Origin: Mesorhizobium sp.
GTDB taxonomy: Bacteria > Pseudomonadota > Alphaproteobacteria > Rhizobiales > Rhizobiaceae
DNA length: 64,000 nt
Assembly: GCA_004020545.1 (NCBI GenBank)
Contig: SAQE01000003.1
Span: 124,001 to 188,000 of the forward strand
Direction of reading: 5' to 3'
Below the pieces are notes generated by a model. The model saw only the letters and a list, made by a program, of their open reading frames with translations, had not been told where the DNA came from and searched no databases. The translations under genes were made by a program, and so were the position numbers. Within the stretch, counting starts at the first letter, position 1, and every line of letters starts with the position of its first letter. Positions 34,223-45,300 of the stretch are shown here, piece by piece.

Positions 34223-34251
34223 AAAAGGCCGGGCACTGCCCGGCCTTTTTC
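34223..34251 (+). terminator. rho-independent terminator of the FadL-type gene
   Basis: A perfect 13-bp stem AAAAAGGCCGGGC / GCCCGGCCTTTTT with a 3-base loop, 18 bases after the stop. Confidence 0.93.
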
Positions 34252-34494
34252 GTTGCGTAATCAATAGTCTGTCCAAGCCGGCCGACCCAATGTCGCAGAT
34301 TCGTGTCATAACCGGCGCCCTTCACAATTGTGACGTTTTAGCAACAGTTTATGAACAACCCCTGCGCTAGAAGTCAGGTCGAGGGAACTGCCTATTTCCC
34401 GCCATAAACCCGGAGCAACTCGAATGGGTCTCGGGATGCGTGCCAGGTTGGCCCGGCGATGAGGCAGGCCGCGGGGTGTGCGGCGAGGACGAGT

Positions 34495-36219
34495 ATGGAC
34501 GCCAGGGTGATCTCCAAGGCCAAGCTGCCCAGCCGCCACGTGACCGTTGGTCCGGCGCGCGCGCCGCATCGTTCGTACCTCTACGCCATGGGATTGTCGG
34601 CGGCCGAGATCGCGCAGCCGCTGGTCGGCGTCGCCAGTTGCTGGAATGAGGCGGCGCCCTGCAACATCTCGCTGATGCGCCAGGCGCAGGTGGTCAAGAA
34701 GGGCGTGGCGGCCGCCAACGGCACGCCGCGCGAATTCTGCACCATCACCGTCACCGACGGCATCGCCATGGGCCACCAGGGCATGAAGTCGTCGCTGGTG
34801 TCGCGTGAGGTCATCGCCGATTCGGTCGAGCTCACCATGCGCGGCCATTGCTATGACGCGCTGGTCGGGCTTGCCGGCTGCGACAAGTCGCTGCCCGGCA
34901 TGATGATGGCGATGGTCCGCCTCAACGTGCCGTCGATCTTCATCTATGGCGGCTCGATCCTGCCCGGCAGCTATCGCGGCCGACAGATCACCGTGCAAGA
35001 CGTGTTCGAAGCGGTCGGGCAGCATTCCGTCGGGTCGATTTCGGATGCCGAACTGCTCGAGATCGAGCAGGCGGCCTGTCCGTCGGCGGGCTCCTGCGGC
35101 GCCCAGTTCACCGCCAACACCATGGCGACCGTCGCCGAGGCGATTGGCCTGGCTCTGCCCTATTCCTGCGGCGCGCCGGCGCCCTACGAAATGCGCGACC
35201 GCTTCAATTTCGCTTCCGGCGAAAAGGTCATGGAGCTGATCGCCAAAAACATCCGGCCGCGCGACATCGTTACCCGCAAGGCGCTGGAGAATGCCGCGAC
35301 CGTCGTGTCGGCCACCGGCGGCTCGACCAACGCGGCACTGCACCTGCCGGCGATCGCGCATGAGGCCGGCATCAAGTTCGACCTGTTCGACGTGGCGGCG
35401 ATCTTCGAGAAGACGCCTTATATCGCCGACCTCAAGCCCGGCGGCAAATATGTCGCCAAGGACATGTTCGAGGCCGGCGGCATTCCGCTCCTGATGAAGA
35501 CGCTGCTCGACCACGGCTACCTGCATGGCGACTGCATGACGGTCACCGGCCGCACTTTGGCCGAAAACATGGAGCACGTTGCCTGGAATGACAGCCAGGA
35601 TGTTGTGCGTCCCGCCAATCGGCCAATCACCAAGACAGGCGGCGTTGTGGGCTTGAAGGGCAACCTTGCCCCTGAAGGCGCGATCGTGAAGGTCGCCGGC
35701 ATGTCGGAGCTGAAATTCTCAGGCCCGGCGCGCTGCTTCGATTCGGAAGAGGAGTGCTTCGAAGCGGTCACGCAGCGCAATTACCGCGAAGGCGAGGTTC
35801 TCGTCATCCGCTACGAGGGGCCGCGCGGCGGTCCGGGCATGCGCGAGATGCTGTCGACGACGGCGGCGCTCTACGGCCAGGGCATGGGCGGCAAGGTAGC
35901 GCTGATCACGGACGGACGCTTTTCCGGCGCCACGCGCGGCTTCTGCATCGGCCATGTCGGGCCGGAGGCGGCGGTCGGCGGGCCGATCGGGCTCATCAAG
36001 AACGGCGACGTGATCTCGATCGACGCCGTGAAAGGCACGATCGAGGTGGCGCTGTCGGATGCCGAACTGGCGGCACGGGCGAAGGAATGGAAGGCGCGCA
36101 AGACCGACTATCAGTCCGGCGCGATCTGGAAATATGCGCAGACCGTAGGGTCGGCCCGCGACGGCGCGGTCACCCATCCGGGCGGTGCGAAAGAAACACA
36201 CTGCTATGCGGACATTTGA
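34495..36219 (+). CDS. ilvD: dihydroxy-acid dehydratase (IlvD/Edd family)
   Basis: A 574-residue IlvD/Edd protein. The iron-sulfur ligands are seen in [23 protein letters not shown] and [16 protein letters not shown]; the C-terminal domain has [13 protein letters not shown] [21 protein letters not shown]. It converts dihydroxy-acids to 2-keto acids for valine, leucine and isoleucine synthesis. Sugar-acid dehydratases (EDD, xylonate) share the fold, but its motifs and length suit the short dihydroxy-acid type. Start at ATG 34495; an in-frame ATG at 34459 exists. Its 3' end overlaps the next gene by 14 bases. Confidence 0.88.
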   Translation: MDARVISKAKLPSRHVTVGPARAPHRSYLYAMGLSAAEIAQPLVGVASCWNEAAPCNISLMRQAQVVKKGVAAANGTPREFCTITVTDGIAMGHQGMKSSLVSREVIADSVELTMRGHCYDALVGLAGCDKSLPGMMMAMVRLNVPSIFIYGGSILPGSYRGRQITVQDVFEAVGQHSVGSISDAELLEIEQAACPSAGSCGAQFTANTMATVAEAIGLALPYSCGAPAPYEMRDRFNFASGEKVMELIAKNIRPRDIVTRKALENAATVVSATGGSTNAALHLPAIAHEAGIKFDLFDVAAIFEKTPYIADLKPGGKYVAKDMFEAGGIPLLMKTLLDHGYLHGDCMTVTGRTLAENMEHVAWNDSQDVVRPANRPITKTGGVVGLKGNLAPEGAIVKVAGMSELKFSGPARCFDSEEECFEAVTQRNYREGEVLVIRYEGPRGGPGMREMLSTTAALYGQGMGGKVALITDGRFSGATRGFCIGHVGPEAAVGGPIGLIKNGDVISIDAVKGTIEVALSDAELAARAKEWKARKTDYQSGAIWKYAQTVGSARDGAVTHPGGAKETHCYADI

Positions 36220-37033
36220 GGTGTTGAGGTCATTTGTCTTGCCGGCACTGGTCGCTGTCGCGACCTTGGGCGCCGTCGGACAGGCCATGGCCTTCGACGA
36301 CAAGGTGTTCGACGACAAGACCGGGGTGAAGCCGCAGTCGAGTCCGTGGGCCGTGTTCCAGTTCGGCTTTTCCGCCTACAAGAACGGCCATAAGGACCAG
36401 GCGGTCGAGGCCTATAAATACGCCGCCGAGAACGGCCAGATCGGCGCCACCTGGAAGCTTGCGCGCATGTATGCCGAAGGCGACGGCGTGGCGCGCGACG
36501 ACTACGCGGCCTTCAAGTTCTTCTCGGAGATCGTCGACCAGGATGTCGAGCCCGGCTCGCCTGAGGAAAGCTATGTCTCGGACGCGCTTGTCGCGCTCGG
36601 CGACTATCTGCGCAAAGGCATTCCCGGCAGCCCGGTCGAGGAAAACGAGGTCGCGGCGCAGGAATATTACATGCGCGCCGCCGCCAACTACCGCAACCCG
36701 AACGCCCAGTTCGAGATCGGCCAGATGTTCCTGAAGGGCGAGGGCGGTGTGAAGGCCAGCGTCAAGCAGGCCGGACGCTGGCTGCAGCTCGCAGCCGAAA
36801 AGGGGCATGCCGGCGCGCAGGCGACGCTCGGCAATCTTTTGTTCCAGAGCGGCAAGGTCGTGCGCGGCCTGGCGATGATGACGGCCGCACTTGAGCGGGC
36901 TCCGCCGGCCGATCAGCCCTGGATCCGCAGCATGCAGGAAGAAGCCTTCGCCGCCGCCGGCGAGGCGGACCGCCGCACGGCGATCTCACTCGCCGACGAC
37001 ATCCTGACCAAAGGCAACAACGGCGACCAGTAA
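36206..37033 (+). CDS. exoR: ExoR-like periplasmic regulator of exopolysaccharide (Sel1 repeats)
   Basis: A 275-residue exported protein: signal peptide 1-30 (cleavage after QAMA), then Sel1-like repeats. [56 protein letters not shown] and [57 protein letters not shown] match rhizobial ExoR closely. ExoR sits in the periplasm and restrains the ExoS/ChvI two-component system until it is cut, so it controls succinoglycan, motility and symbiosis. exoS and chvI are not in the window. It starts inside ilvD, so some of its expression may come from ilvD transcripts. Confidence 0.88.
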   Translation: MRTFEVLRSFVLPALVAVATLGAVGQAMAFDDKVFDDKTGVKPQSSPWAVFQFGFSAYKNGHKDQAVEAYKYAAENGQIGATWKLARMYAEGDGVARDDYAAFKFFSEIVDQDVEPGSPEESYVSDALVALGDYLRKGIPGSPVEENEVAAQEYYMRAAANYRNPNAQFEIGQMFLKGEGGVKASVKQAGRWLQLAAEKGHAGAQATLGNLLFQSGKVVRGLAMMTAALERAPPADQPWIRSMQEEAFAAAGEADRRTAISLADDILTKGNNGDQ

Positions 37034-37047
37034 GCGGCGCGATGCCA

Positions 37048-37192
37048 GTCTCCCCCTTGAGGGGGATGGCCGCGAAGCGGTCAGAAGCGGCGCCTCAACC
37101 GGCGGGACGCTATTGGGAGGTTGGTGCTTCACGCGTGGCGACCGCCTCTGTCGCCTTCGGCGACATCTCCCCCTTCGAGGGGGAGATCGGCA
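37048..37192. repeat. RIME-like intergenic repeat
   Basis: A 145-base stretch bounded by two CTCCCCCTT-type palindromes: TCCCCCTTGAGGGGGAT at the left and ATCTCCCCCTTCGAGGGGGAGAT at the right, with GC-rich pairing segments between. This is the look of rhizobial intergenic mosaic elements. No gene in it. Confidence 0.75.
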
Positions 37193-37197
37193 GCTCC

Positions 37198-37497
37198 TCA
37201 GTTCTCGGTAGGTTCCGTCGGCACCACGCTTGGCGTCGGCGTCGATATCGAGGTTGGGTGCAATTTCGGCGCCTGGCTTTCGCCGGGGCACATGTCCTTG
37301 ACCTTCGTCCAGGACGTGTTGTTGAGAACCATGTCGCAGCGCGCGAGGTGACTTTCGCCGGCAACAGTCAGGCAGGCTGTCTCGCCGACCTTGAACGATT
37401 TGCCGTTGGCAAGGCACGCCTGGGCGGCCAGCACCGGCGCCGGTGTGGCAAACGCCAGCGCAACACCGATCGGGCAAAGAACAAATCGGATCGTCAT
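37198..37497 (-). CDS. small secreted protein of unknown function
   Basis: A 99-residue protein with a signal peptide (1-24, ending VLA), then a compact domain with four cysteines (C28, C42, C54 and C70 by eye) that could form two disulfides, and a Pro/Thr-rich tail. Not recognised. It is on the minus strand and its stop lies at the edge of the RIME-like repeat. Confidence 0.65.
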   Translation of the reverse strand: MTIRFVLCPIGVALAFATPAPVLAAQACLANGKSFKVGETACLTVAGESHLARCDMVLNNTSWTKVKDMCPGESQAPKLHPTSISTPTPSVVPTEPTEN

Positions 37498-37577
37498 CGA
37501 ACCCCCGCAACAACCCGCATCAAACGCGCGATTTGTGGCAATATCAGGGTTCTGCGAGAGTTAGCTGAATAGTTTCT

Positions 37578-38372
37578 TCAGGCCGGCTGCAAGGCGAGAT
37601 CGATAGCCACCGGCACATGGTCGGAGGGTTTCTCCCAGGCGCGCACATGCTTTTCGACCGAGGCCGATGAAAAGCGGTTGGCGGCCTCGGGCGACAGCAG
37701 AAGATGGTCGATGCGGATGCCGTTGTTCTTCTGCCAGGCGCCGGCCTGATAGTCCCAGAAGGTATAGACATCGGCAGAGTCGGTCACAGCGCGTACGGCT
37801 TCGGTGAAGCCGAGATTCTTCAGGCGGCGGAAGGCTTGCCGCGTCTGCGGCTGGAACAACGCGTCGCCGCGCCAGTTATCCGGGAACCTGGCGTCGCCGG
37901 GCTCGGGGATGACGTTGTAGTCGCCGGCCAGCACCAGCGCCTCCTCCAGCCTGAGCCGCTCTTCAGCCCAGCGCTCGAGCCTCGCCATCCATGACAGCTT
38001 GTAGGAAAACTTCCTCTCGTCATCGATCGGATTGCCGTTCGGCAGATAGAGCGAGGCGACGCGCAGGGCGCCTTTGTCGGTCGAGAAAACGCCTTCGATA
38101 AAGCGCGCGTGGTCGTCGGCATCGTCGCCGGGCAAGCCGCGATTGACTTCGTCGAAGGGGAGCTTCGAGAGGATGGCGACGCCGTTGAAGCTCTTCTGGC
38201 CGTTGGTCTCGACATTATAGCCCAGCGCCTCGATCTCGGCGCGCGGGAACTGATCGTCGAGGGTCTTGATCTCCTGCAGGCATACGATGTCCGGCGCGCT
38301 CTCGGTCAGCCAGTGGGTGAGGTTGCCGATGCGGGCGCGAACGCCGTTGATGTTCCAGGTGACGATCTTCAT
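37578..38372 (-). CDS. xthA: exodeoxyribonuclease III (AP endonuclease)
   Basis: A 264-residue EEP-fold nuclease. Motifs: VTWNINGVRAR at the N-terminus, CLQEIKT (metal-binding Glu), LAGDYNVIPEP (Asp/Asn), NNGIRIDHLLLSPEA and the final SDHVPVAIDL catalytic Asp-His pair. It incises abasic sites in base-excision repair. It is the last of a leftward group with a VOC protein and erpA, separated by 7 and 8 bases, probably one operon. Confidence 0.94.
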   Translation of the reverse strand: MKIVTWNINGVRARIGNLTHWLTESAPDIVCLQEIKTLDDQFPRAEIEALGYNVETNGQKSFNGVAILSKLPFDEVNRGLPGDDADDHARFIEGVFSTDKGALRVASLYLPNGNPIDDERKFSYKLSWMARLERWAEERLRLEEALVLAGDYNVIPEPGDARFPDNWRGDALFQPQTRQAFRRLKNLGFTEAVRAVTDSADVYTFWDYQAGAWQKNNGIRIDHLLLSPEAANRFSSASVEKHVRAWEKPSDHVPVAIDLALQPA

Positions 38373-38379
38373 GGGGACC

Positions 38380-38772
38380 TCAATCTCGTTCCGGCGCAAG
38401 GCGCTCGACGAGGCCGATCGTATTGCCTGCGGGATCCTTTAGAAAGGCCATCCATTCGCTTTCCCCCGCCGGACCGAACTGGCCCTCGGTGTCGCGATGC
38501 ACGAGCGCCGGCGGCGCGGTGAAAGGAATACCCGCAGCCTTGGCCTCGCTATGGAAGGCTTCGAGGCCGATGATGTCGAGATAGACGGTTCCGGGCGGCA
38601 CGCCGTCGGCAAAGAGGAGCCGCACGCCGCCCGCCATGATGAAGGCGATGCCCGGCGGATCGTAGCGCGCATGCACGCTCATGCCGAGCACGCCCCGCCA
38701 GAAGGCAAGCGTCGCATCGAGATCGCGCCCGGCCGACAGCGCGACCTGGCGGACCGCGCCGATCGCAGGCAT
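38380..38772 (-). CDS. VOC-family (glyoxalase/bleomycin-resistance fold) protein
   Basis: A 130-residue protein with the paired beta-alpha-beta-beta-beta modules of the vicinal oxygen chelate fold: IGAVRQVALSAGRDLDATLAFWRGVLGM, VRLLFADG, VYLDIIGLEAFHSEAKAAGIPF and the closing FLKDPAGNTIGLVE with the conserved metal Glu. Substrate unknown. Sits between erpA and xthA with very short spacing. Confidence 0.85.
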   Translation of the reverse strand: MPAIGAVRQVALSAGRDLDATLAFWRGVLGMSVHARYDPPGIAFIMAGGVRLLFADGVPPGTVYLDIIGLEAFHSEAKAAGIPFTAPPALVHRDTEGQFGPAGESEWMAFLKDPAGNTIGLVERLAPERD

Positions 38773-38780
38773 CGGATCGT

Positions 38781-39128
38781 TCAGACGGAAAAGCTGGTGC
38801 CGCAGCCGCAGGAGGCGACGGCGTTCGGGTTCCTGATCTGGAAGGACTGGCCCATCAGGTCGTCGACGAAGTCGATCACCGAGCCGCCCATATAGACCAG
38901 CGAGAGGTCGTCGATCAGGATCGTCGCGCCATCCTTCTCGATGGCGACGTCGTCGTCGTTGCGACTATCGACGAGATCGAACTTGTAGGAAAAGCCGGAA
39001 CAGCCGCCGCCTTCGACGGAAACGCGCAGCGCCGTCTTGCCGGGCTCGCCCGCGAGGATCTTCGCGATCCGCTTGGCGGCCGCTTCGGTCATCTCGACCT
39101 TCATGGCAGTCTTGGCATCAGCGCCCAT
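38781..39128 (-). CDS. erpA: A-type iron-sulfur cluster insertion protein
   Basis: A 115-residue HesB/IscA/ErpA protein. The three conserved cysteines are in [13 protein letters not shown] and in the C-terminal CGCGTSF. It carries and delivers iron-sulfur clusters to apo-proteins. AAGGTG six bases before the ATG at 39126-39128 picks that start over 39134. It faces dgt across a 70-base divergent gap. Confidence 0.92.
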   Translation of the reverse strand: MGADAKTAMKVEMTEAAAKRIAKILAGEPGKTALRVSVEGGGCSGFSYKFDLVDSRNDDDVAIEKDGATILIDDLSLVYMGGSVIDFVDDLMGQSFQIRNPNAVASCGCGTSFSV

Positions 39129-39198
39129 CGGCATCACCTTGCTTTCGGTTTCCCATGATAGGTATGAAGCGGGCGGGGGCAAGTCAACTGGTGGGCGA

Positions 39199-40416
39199 AT
39201 GAGCAAGGATGCTCTCGGCGATATCGGATTCGGCTACCGGCCGCGCGCCGCCTATGCGAGCGATCCGGCGGGGTCGCGCGGCCGGCTGTTCGATGAGCCC
39301 GAAAGCCCGACCCGCACCCCGTTCCAGCGCGACCGCGATCGCATCATCCATTCCACCGCCTTCCGCCGTCTGAAGCACAAGACGCAGGTGTTCGTCGCGC
39401 ATGAGGGCGATCACTACCGCACTAGGCTGACGCATTCGATCGAGGTGGCGCAGATCGCGCGAGCGCTAGCCCGCGCGCTGCGCGGCGACGAGGATCTCGC
39501 CGAAGCAGTGGCGCTGGTGCATGATTTCGGCCACACGCCCTTCGGCCATACCGGCGAAGAGGCGCTGAACGAGAAGATGGCCGCCTGGGGCGGCTTCGAC
39601 CACAACGCCCAGTCGCTGCGCGTCGTCACCCGGCTCGAGCGGCGCTATGCCGATTTCGACGGGCTGAACCTCACCTGGGAAACGCTGGAAGGGCTGGTCA
39701 AGCACAATGGACCGCTCACCGACGCAGGCGGGAAGGGGCTTAAGGGTCCCGTGCCGCAGGCGATCCGCGACTATTCGCAACTGCACGACCTCGAGCTCGA
39801 CCGCTTCGCCGGCATCGAGGCCCAGTGTGCCGCGATCGCCGACGACATCGCCTACAACAACCATGATATCGATGACGGCCTGCGCTCCGGCTTCCTGACA
39901 TTGGACATGCTGGACGACGTCGGCCTGCCGGGCTCGATCCTGAGGGGCGTGCGCGCCCGCTATCCGCAGCTCGACGACGTGCGCACCGGCCACGAGCTGA
40001 TGCGCCGGCAGATCACGTTGATGGTGGAGGATGTCATTGCTTCCACCACCGCCAATATCGAGCGCCTCAAGCCGGAGAGCGCGGATGCGGTGAGGGCGGC
40101 CGGCGAGACGATGGTCACCTTCTCTGCAAGCATGGCTGCGGAAGAGAAGGAATTGAAGGCCTTTCTCTACAAGCATCTCTATCGGCATGCCGAAGTGATG
40201 CGCGTGCGGGCCGATGCCGAACAGATCGTCCGCGACCTGTTCGATGTCTATTTCGCCGATCCGCGCGCCATGCCCGACGGATGGCGCGAAGGGCTCGATC
40301 GCGCTGAAGATCGGATCAAGGCGCGCAGCGTTGCGGACTTCCTGGCAGGCATGACCGACACCTATGCGCTCAAGGAGCACAGGCGTCTGTTTGACCATAC
40401 GCCCGATTTGAGCTAG
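39199..40416 (+). CDS. dgt: deoxyguanosinetriphosphate triphosphohydrolase-like protein
   Basis: A 405-residue HD-domain dNTPase. The metal site is seen as [34 protein letters not shown] and [15 protein letters not shown]. It hydrolyses dNTPs to nucleosides and triphosphate and helps set dNTP pools. Start at ATG 39199 ([23 protein letters not shown]), as in relatives. It lies directly upstream of argS, an arrangement conserved in Hyphomicrobiales. Confidence 0.92.
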   Translation: MSKDALGDIGFGYRPRAAYASDPAGSRGRLFDEPESPTRTPFQRDRDRIIHSTAFRRLKHKTQVFVAHEGDHYRTRLTHSIEVAQIARALARALRGDEDLAEAVALVHDFGHTPFGHTGEEALNEKMAAWGGFDHNAQSLRVVTRLERRYADFDGLNLTWETLEGLVKHNGPLTDAGGKGLKGPVPQAIRDYSQLHDLELDRFAGIEAQCAAIADDIAYNNHDIDDGLRSGFLTLDMLDDVGLPGSILRGVRARYPQLDDVRTGHELMRRQITLMVEDVIASTTANIERLKPESADAVRAAGETMVTFSASMAAEEKELKAFLYKHLYRHAEVMRVRADAEQIVRDLFDVYFADPRAMPDGWREGLDRAEDRIKARSVADFLAGMTDTYALKEHRRLFDHTPDLS

Positions 40417-40477
40417 GGCGAGCCACGATTTTGCCGGCCAATAAGCCGGTCGCCTCCTAAAGCCCAGAGCATACCCG

Positions 40478-42235
40478 ATGAATATCTTCGCCGATTTCAA
40501 CGCGCGGATCGTAAAAGCCGTCGAAACCCTTGATCTGAAGGACAAGGATGGCGCATCGCCGGATCTGTCGCGCATCGCGGTCGAGCCGCCGCGCGACGCC
40601 AGCCACGGCGACCTTGCCACCAATGCGGCGATGGTGCTGGCGAAACCCACCGGACAGAACCCGCGCGCGCTTGCCGAGAAGCTGGTCGAAGCGTTGCGTG
40701 CCGATGCCGATATCGCGTCGGCCGACGTCGCCGGGCCGGGCTTCGTCAATCTCAGGCTGAAGGACGGGTTCTGGCAGGCGCATCTTGCCGCGTTGCTCGG
40801 CGAGGGCCGCAACTATGGCCGCTCGAAGATCGGCGGCGGCCGCAAGGCCAATGTCGAATATGTCTCGGCCAATCCGACCGGCCCGATGCATGTCGGGCAT
40901 TGCCGCGGCGCCGTCGTCGGCGACACGCTCGCCAATCTCATGGTCTTCGCCGGCTACGACGTGACCAAGGAATATGTCATCAACGACGCCGGCTCGCAGA
41001 TCGACGTGCTGGGACGCTCGGCCATGCTGCGCTACCGCGGGGCGCTCGGCGAAGTCATCGGCGAGATCCCGCCAGGCCTCTATCCGGGCGACTATCTGAT
41101 CCCCGTCGGGCAGGCGCTGGCAGAGGAGTTCGGCCTCGGCCTGCTGGAGATGCCGGAAGAGGAAGCGCTGCCGATCGTCAAGGACCGCACGGTCGACGCG
41201 ATGATGGCGATGATCCGCGAGGATCTGGCGCTGCTCAACGTGCACCACGACGTGTTCTTCTCCGAGCGCACGCTGCATGCCGACAATGCCAAGAAGATCC
41301 GCTCGGCGATCGCCGACCTGACGCTCAAGGGCCATATCTACAAGGGCAAGCTGCCGCCGCCGAAGGGCGAGAAGCCGGACGACTGGGAAGACCGTGAGCA
41401 GACGCTGTTCCGCTCGACCGCCGTCGGCGACGACATGGACCGGGCGCTGGTGAAGTCCGACGGCTCGTTCACCTATTTCGCCGCCGACGTCGCCTATCTC
41501 AAGGACAAGGTCGAGCGCGGCTTCGTCGATCTGATCTATGTGCTCGGCGCCGACCATGGCGGCTACGTCAAGCGGCTGGAGGCATTGGCGCGCGCGGTCG
41601 CCGGCGATACGGTGAAGCTCACGGTCCTTCTCTGCCAACTGGTGAAGCTCTTTCGCGATGGCGAGCCCGTGCGCATGTCGAAACGGTCGGGTGATTTCGT
41701 CACGCTGCGCGATGTGGTGGAGGAGGTCGGCCGCGACCCGATCCGCTTCATGATGCTCTACCGCAAGAACGATGCGCCGCTCGATTTCGACTTCGCCAAG
41801 GTCACCGAGCAGTCCAAGGACAATCCGGTGTTCTACGTGCAATACGCCTCGGCGCGCTGCCACTCGGTGTTCCGGCAGGCGAGCGAGCAACTGGGTGAGG
41901 CGAATTTCGACCGCAACCGGCTCGTGGCCTCGGTTTCGTCGCTGACCGATGAGGGCGAGATCGGCCTGATCCGGAAGCTGGCTGAATATCCACGGCTGAT
42001 TGAATCCGCAGCCCTTGCGCTGGAGCCGCACCGGCTGGCATTCTACCTCTACGATCTGGCGTCGAGCTTCCACGCACACTGGAATCGGGGCACCGACAAC
42101 CCAGACTTACGTTTTGTTAAGGTTAACGACCCACAATTGACGTATGCCAGACTAGGGCTGGTGCAGGCTGTTTCGGATGTCTTGACCTCCGGCCTGACGC
42201 TGATAGGAGCTGATGCGCCTACCGAAATGCGTTAG
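40478..42235 (+). CDS. argS: arginyl-tRNA synthetase
   Basis: A 585-residue class I synthetase: N-terminal Add-1 domain, the HIGH-like motif [20 protein letters not shown], the KMSKS-region [21 protein letters not shown], and a C-terminal helical anticodon-binding (DALR) domain ending near [16 protein letters not shown]. Charges tRNA-Arg. A 104-base gap follows, holding a weak AGGTTTT/AAAACCT hairpin just at the stop. Confidence 0.96.
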   Translation: MNIFADFNARIVKAVETLDLKDKDGASPDLSRIAVEPPRDASHGDLATNAAMVLAKPTGQNPRALAEKLVEALRADADIASADVAGPGFVNLRLKDGFWQAHLAALLGEGRNYGRSKIGGGRKANVEYVSANPTGPMHVGHCRGAVVGDTLANLMVFAGYDVTKEYVINDAGSQIDVLGRSAMLRYRGALGEVIGEIPPGLYPGDYLIPVGQALAEEFGLGLLEMPEEEALPIVKDRTVDAMMAMIREDLALLNVHHDVFFSERTLHADNAKKIRSAIADLTLKGHIYKGKLPPPKGEKPDDWEDREQTLFRSTAVGDDMDRALVKSDGSFTYFAADVAYLKDKVERGFVDLIYVLGADHGGYVKRLEALARAVAGDTVKLTVLLCQLVKLFRDGEPVRMSKRSGDFVTLRDVVEEVGRDPIRFMMLYRKNDAPLDFDFAKVTEQSKDNPVFYVQYASARCHSVFRQASEQLGEANFDRNRLVASVSSLTDEGEIGLIRKLAEYPRLIESAALALEPHRLAFYLYDLASSFHAHWNRGTDNPDLRFVKVNDPQLTYARLGLVQAVSDVLTSGLTLIGADAPTEMR

Positions 42236-42338
42236 GTTTTACTAAAAAACCTGTCACCTTTTGCCCACATTGCGCTGGTAAGGGCCAACCCTGCGCGACG
42301 TCCATGGCGTCCGACTGTGTGCGAGTTCGGGAACAATA

Positions 42339-45300
42339 ATGGCAGACAGAACCCAGCTGAAAGCAGCCGCAAGCAACCACATCGCCGATGACGATCCATT
42401 CGCGGAACTGACCCGGATCATGGGTTTCGACCCGCGTCAGCCGGTCAAGCCGCAGACGCCGGTGGCCGCGAAGGCCTCGCCCACAAACCAGGCTGCGGAA
42501 GAGAGCGACTTCGACATCGACCTCGAAAAGGAATTGATGGGCGAGTTCGACGCTGCCGAGGAAAGCGCGACGGTCACGCAGCAGGCAGCCCGGCACGAGC
42601 CGGCTTACGAAGCCGGCAAAGCCGCTCTCACCGACGACGAGCTTGCCGCTTCCTTCGAGCAGGACTTCGTCTTTGACGATGCGGCCGACCACGCCCACTT
42701 TGCCACGCCCCGCGCGTCGGAGCCGGCCGCCGACATCGCCCTCGACGATGATTTCGACCCCTTCGACGATGATTTCGACAAGGCGGTCGCGGGCTCTTTG
42801 GAGGTCTCGCCTCTGGAGGACGAGGTTTCGCCTCTGGAGGACGAGGTTTCGCCTCTGGAGGACGACCTTTCCATCGATCAGGAAATGGCAGCCTCGCTGG
42901 ATGATGGCTTCCAGATCGACCATCATGAGCCCGACGCCGGCCATGGCGCCGTCGCGGCTGCCGAGCCTGCCGCTGTCGAGCCCGCGGCCGAGGCCGCATT
43001 CGATGTCGATTTCGACAACGCCGTGCAGATGTCGCTCGAGGACGAGCTGGCGTTCGACGACCGCGAGGTCGAGCAGCACCCCGAGGCCGCCGACGTTCAG
43101 TCGGTGGCAGCTCCCGCCGCTGCCGAGCAATCGATCGCCGACGAAGATTTCGACAGCCAGGTAGATCAGGCCGAATTCGATCAGGCCCAATTCGATCAGG
43201 CGATGTCCGAAGGCGACATGGGTCTCGATCAGCCGCAGGACCTGATCCTGGAACAGGAACTGTCGGTCGATGACGAGCGGCCGCAGGCAGTCGAGAACGA
43301 GCAGCCGACGGCTGTCGAGAACGAGCAGCCGCAGGCCGTCGAGAACTCGCGGCTGGAGGCCGTCGAGGCGTCAGCGGAAGTTGTGCATTTCGCAGCCGAT
43401 CCCGAGCCCGCTATCGATCCCGAGCCTGTCGCCGATCACGAAGCAGCTGCGGATCAGGTCGTCGAAGACGATTTCGAGCTCAGCTTCCGTGACGCCCTTG
43501 CCGAGGAGGCTGAGGCCCCCGCCGCCGATCCTGAACCCGTCGCTGATCACGAGGCCGCAGCCGATAAGGTCATCGAAGACGATTTCGAACTCAACTTCGG
43601 TGATGCTCTTGCCGAGGAGCCGGAAGTTCCCGCTGTCGAGCCAGTCGCCGTGGCTGAGCCGTCATTCGCCCAGCCTGCTCCGGCCGTATCGGCGCCGGTT
43701 CCGCCGGTCGCCGCAGTCGAGCCAGCCAAGCCGGTTGCGACCAGCAGCGAGCGGAGCCTGGAAGACGAGCTCAACGCGCTGCTCGGCGCCATGACCGCGC
43801 GGCCCATTCCGGCCGCTCCGGCTCCGGCTGCTCCCATTCCGGCCGCCCCGATTCCAGTCAAGGAACCCGCTGCGGCATCACAGCCGGCCGGCCACACCGG
43901 CCATCAGGCCGCCGCCGATGATCTCGATTGGGATCTCGATGAGCACGAGCCTGCACGCGCCGAGCAGACCGCTCGGCCCGCCGATGCCGATCTCGATAGC
44001 CTGCTCGCGGACGAACTCGACCGGCAGGGCTTCGAAGAGGCGGCGCCTGAGCAGAACGCCGAACCGAGCATCGATTTCGATGACGAGGCTTTCGATGCCG
44101 CCTTCGCCAAAGGCATCGGGATGGACGCGCCGGTCGCGCCCGCCGAGCCGTCACGGTCGTGGAGTCGCGTGACCCCGGTTGCCGCCCCGGTGGAAGCGTC
44201 GTTCGCGCCGCAGCCGGCGGCTCCCGCGCCGCAAATGGCGGCTCCGGCCTATCGTGACGAGCCGGCGAAGGACCATTCCGCCTACGCCAAGCCCGTTTCG
44301 GCGCCGCAGCCTCGCCAGTATGAGGAAGTGCCCGATGTCGAGACGGTCGACGTGCCGGAGCGCGTGGTCGCGCTGGCCGACGACCTCGATATTCCGGAGC
44401 TCAGCTTCGAGGAGGATCAGCCGGCGGCGTCCGCCTATGACGATCTCGACGCCGAATTTGCGGGTCTGCTTAGCGAGATGAACGCGACCGAGATCGCCAC
44501 GGCTCCGGCGCCGAGCCGGGGTTATGACGACGAATCCTACAGCGCCGGATTCAAGACCGGCTATGATCGCCGCGAGTTGCGCGCTGAGACGACCGTCGCT
44601 CCGGCGGCCGCGTCCTATGCCGCAGCCGCGAGCGAACTCGATGCCGACGATTTGCCTGGCAGCCGGCCGGTTTCGCAGGCGGACGATTTCGCCACCGATG
44701 ACCTCGACTACGATCCCGAACTCGACGAGGCGATGACCGTGCCGGGCCTTGCCGAGCGGGAGGCCGCAAAGCCGCGCAGCCGTGGCATGATGGTTGCCGC
44801 GCTCGTCGGCGCCGTGGTTATCGCGGGCGGCCTCGGCGCGCTTGCCTTCTCCTTTGGCGGCAAGGGCGGCAGCGAAGCGCCCGTGATCGTGAAGGCCGAC
44901 AATTCGCCGATCAAGGTCAAGCCGGAGAATCCGGGTGGCGCCGTGGTGCCGAACCAGGACAGCAAGGTCTATGACGCGGTGGCCAAGGGTGGTGCGGCCA
45001 AGCCTGCCGAGCCGGTGCAGCAGAAACTAGTGACCAACACCGAGGAGCCGATCGACGTGGCGTCCAAGGAACCGCCGCAGAGCCGGATCGTCGATCTTTC
45101 GCCCGACGACACCGATGCAGCGCCTGGCCCCGACGCGGCGGCCAATCCCGACGCGGCAGCGCCGGGTCCGGACGCAGTAGCGGGTCCTGACGCGACAGCG
45201 CCGAGTAGTGCCCAGGGCACCGCGCAGCCGGCCGTTCCGGCGCCGAAATCGGAGGACCGCATCGCCCAGGTGCTGCAAGAGGCCGACAAGGGGACCGGCA

